NCBI GenBank assembly: GCA_002705575.1
Contig: PAHI01000035.1
Location: 1 to 8,126 of the forward strand
DNA length: 8,126 bases
Origin: Fidelibacterota bacterium
Lineage (GTDB): Bacteria; Marinisomatota; Marinisomatia; SCGC-AAA003-L08; GCA-002719095
Reading direction: 5' to 3'
Below, piece by piece: positions 6,982-8,126 of this stretch. A program made the position numbers and the translations under genes. The notes beneath the pieces were generated by a model that was not told the DNA's origin, searched no databases, and was given only the letters and a program-made list of their open reading frames with translations. Positions within the stretch are counted from its first letter, which is position 1. The number at the start of each line of letters is the position of its first letter.

Positions 6982-8028
6982 ATGCAAGGTCAAAATAATA
7001 TAGAAATAAATCGTTTTTTAGCTCACCTTTTGCATCCATCAGCTGTGATAGATACTTCATATTTTCCTGCGCCTCAGATTTTTTGGGACCGTTTAGTACA
7101 ACTTAGCAGTGGCCAATTAGTTTTGCCAGCCATTTACGGTGCCTTGAAGCGCAAAAAATTAATTAACCATGTTCCTGTAGATTTAGTGTCCTATTTAAAA
7201 GAAATTACAGATTTAAACAAAAACCGTAACAACTCTATTTTAAAACAAATGGCTTTTTTGTCTGGGATTTTTAATAGGGATAAAATAGATCATGTATTTT
7301 TAAAAGGGGCTGCCATACTTATAGCAAAACCCTATGAAGCCATAAATGAGCGCATGGTTGGAGATATAGATATTCTGGTTTCTGAAAAAGATCTTTCAAG
7401 GGCACAGCAATTATTAATAAATAATGGCTATAATGTAGTATCAAAAGAATTTAATTTCACAAAAGATCTTGATTTTGCAAAACATTTAAAACGGATAGTA
7501 CATCCAAATTTTATTGCTGCTGTAGAAATTCATAGAAATCTATTAGACCTTACATTAAAAAAACCAATTTTATCTCAACAGTTTCTAAATGAAAAATTAC
7601 AAAATTCCGACGGGTTTTACATACCTTCAAAAACAAATTTATGGCAACACGCTATTTTTAACTGGCAATACAATGACCTTGGTATGATTCAAAATTCTTT
7701 AGCCTTTCGCTCTGTAATGGACGTATTGTATTTGGAGCCCAAAGATATAGTTGATAATCTTGAAACGGCCCCCAAAGCAATAAAGCATTTTTACAGTCTT
7801 TTATCACTTTATTATGACAACTATACCACATATTTTCCTTTAAATAAACTTCGTTACAAATGGCAATTGAGTTATTGGTTATTATATAAATTAAATAATT
7901 TTTACTTCAGGCTAGGTTACTTATTAAATATTGGATTTATAAGATTAGACTCAAAAACCTACAGAAAAAGAGTTTTAAATAACCCAAAATTATTGGTAAA
8001 AAAAATATCAAATTTTTGGAATAAATGA
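6982..8028 (+). CDS. Uncharacterised nucleotidyltransferase-fold protein (NTP_transf_5-like)
   Basis: This 348-aa protein carries the signature of the uncharacterised nucleotidyltransferase family often found in polysaccharide loci. It has FLKGAAIL (106-113), a conserved Arg124, GDIDILV (127-133) with two candidate metal-binding acids Asp128 and Asp130, a helix-turn region ending in NNGY (147-150), and VEIH (181-184) with Glu182 as a plausible third acid. That pattern fits the polymerase-beta-type nucleotidyltransferase fold. The N-terminal ~100 residues and the C-terminal half are mostly helical-looking, with no signal peptide or clear membrane helix. The nucleotide, the acceptor and the biological role are not known to me for this family. 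The first ATG at 6982 is used; the next in-frame Met is residue 90, too close to the motif. No Shine-Dalgarno sequence is visible. The 70-bp gap with a stem-loop suggests it may be expressed partly apart from the rhamnose genes. Confidence 0.8.
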   Translation: MQGQNNIEINRFLAHLLHPSAVIDTSYFPAPQIFWDRLVQLSSGQLVLPAIYGALKRKKLINHVPVDLVSYLKEITDLNKNRNNSILKQMAFLSGIFNRDKIDHVFLKGAAILIAKPYEAINERMVGDIDILVSEKDLSRAQQLLINNGYNVVSKEFNFTKDLDFAKHLKRIVHPNFIAAVEIHRNLLDLTLKKPILSQQFLNEKLQNSDGFYIPSKTNLWQHAIFNWQYNDLGMIQNSLAFRSVMDVLYLEPKDIVDNLETAPKAIKHFYSLLSLYYDNYTTYFPLNKLRYKWQLSYWLLYKLNNFYFRLGYLLNIGFIRLDSKTYRKRVLNNPKLLVKKISNFWNK

Positions 8029-8126
8029 TTTCTTTTAAATTAAAGCATTAATTTTCTTTAAAAAGTAAGAAATTTGCATAATTAAAAGTTTTAAAAATCT
8101 TCATTAAAAATATTTAGTAGTTTTAT

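Noticed and set aside
6982..8028. Reading the last gene as a MNT-type antitoxin or a toxin-antitoxin component
   Set aside because: It is far longer than MNT proteins, has no small HEPN-type partner beside it, and sits at the end of a polysaccharide locus, which fits the NTP_transf_5-like family better.
8053..8072. Short inverted repeat TTTCTT/AAGAAA downstream of the last gene as a terminator
   Set aside because: The stem has only six pairs with one GC pair and no U tract after it; this is expected by chance in such AT-rich DNA.
8073..8126. Promoter-like TTTG (8073-8076) and TAGTTTTA (8118-8125) at the window end
   Set aside because: The spacing of about 41 bp is far too long for the Bacteroidota -33/-7 pair, and the gene that it might serve is not in view.

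Overview
The window is a piece of a surface-polysaccharide biosynthesis locus. The organism is most likely from the Bacteroidota, probably a flavobacterium-like member. I infer this from the strongly AT-rich DNA, the Lys/Asn/Ile-rich proteins, the A/T-rich leaders without clear Shine-Dalgarno sequences, and gene subtypes that I recall from Bacteroidota capsule and exopolysaccharide loci. I could not run a database search, so family calls rest on motifs read by eye. All genes lie on the + strand and the window is almost entirely coding.

Left part (1-3532). The window opens inside a gene whose last 134 codons look like the C-terminus of a LuxC-type acyl-CoA reductase. Three tightly packed genes follow: a DegT/DnrJ/EryC1/StrS-family PLP sugar aminotransferase, a soluble FlaA1/CapD-type UDP-sugar 4,6-dehydratase, and a small monotopic phosphoglycosyl transferase. 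The gaps between the three are 0 and 3 bp. Together they look like a 'make and load the first sugar' module. The dehydratase would make a UDP-4-keto-6-deoxy-HexNAc, the aminotransferase would turn it into a 4-amino sugar, and the transferase would attach the sugar phosphate to undecaprenyl phosphate at the inner membrane. The transferase has Asn-Glu where the best-studied relatives have the catalytic Asp-Glu pair.

Middle part (3547-6911). A complete dTDP-L-rhamnose pathway follows in the order rfbA-rfbC-rfbD-rfbB, with 1 to 13 bp between genes. All four enzymes have normal lengths and intact key motifs.

Right part (6912-8126). A 70-bp spacer contains an imperfect 12-bp inverted repeat just after the rfbB stop. 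It is followed by a 348-residue protein of the poorly characterised NTP_transf_5-like nucleotidyltransferase family. The last 98 bp (8029-8126) are very AT-rich, and I see no gene, convincing terminator or promoter there.

There is no glycosyltransferase, flippase or polymerase in the window; those genes must lie outside it. I see no RNA gene, CRISPR array, insertion sequence or phage signature. This looks like a recognisable polysaccharide locus rather than a wholly new system. The points most worth a second look are the LuxC-type reductase next to the amino-sugar module, the Asn-Glu pair in the transferase, and the uncharacterised nucleotidyltransferase at the end.
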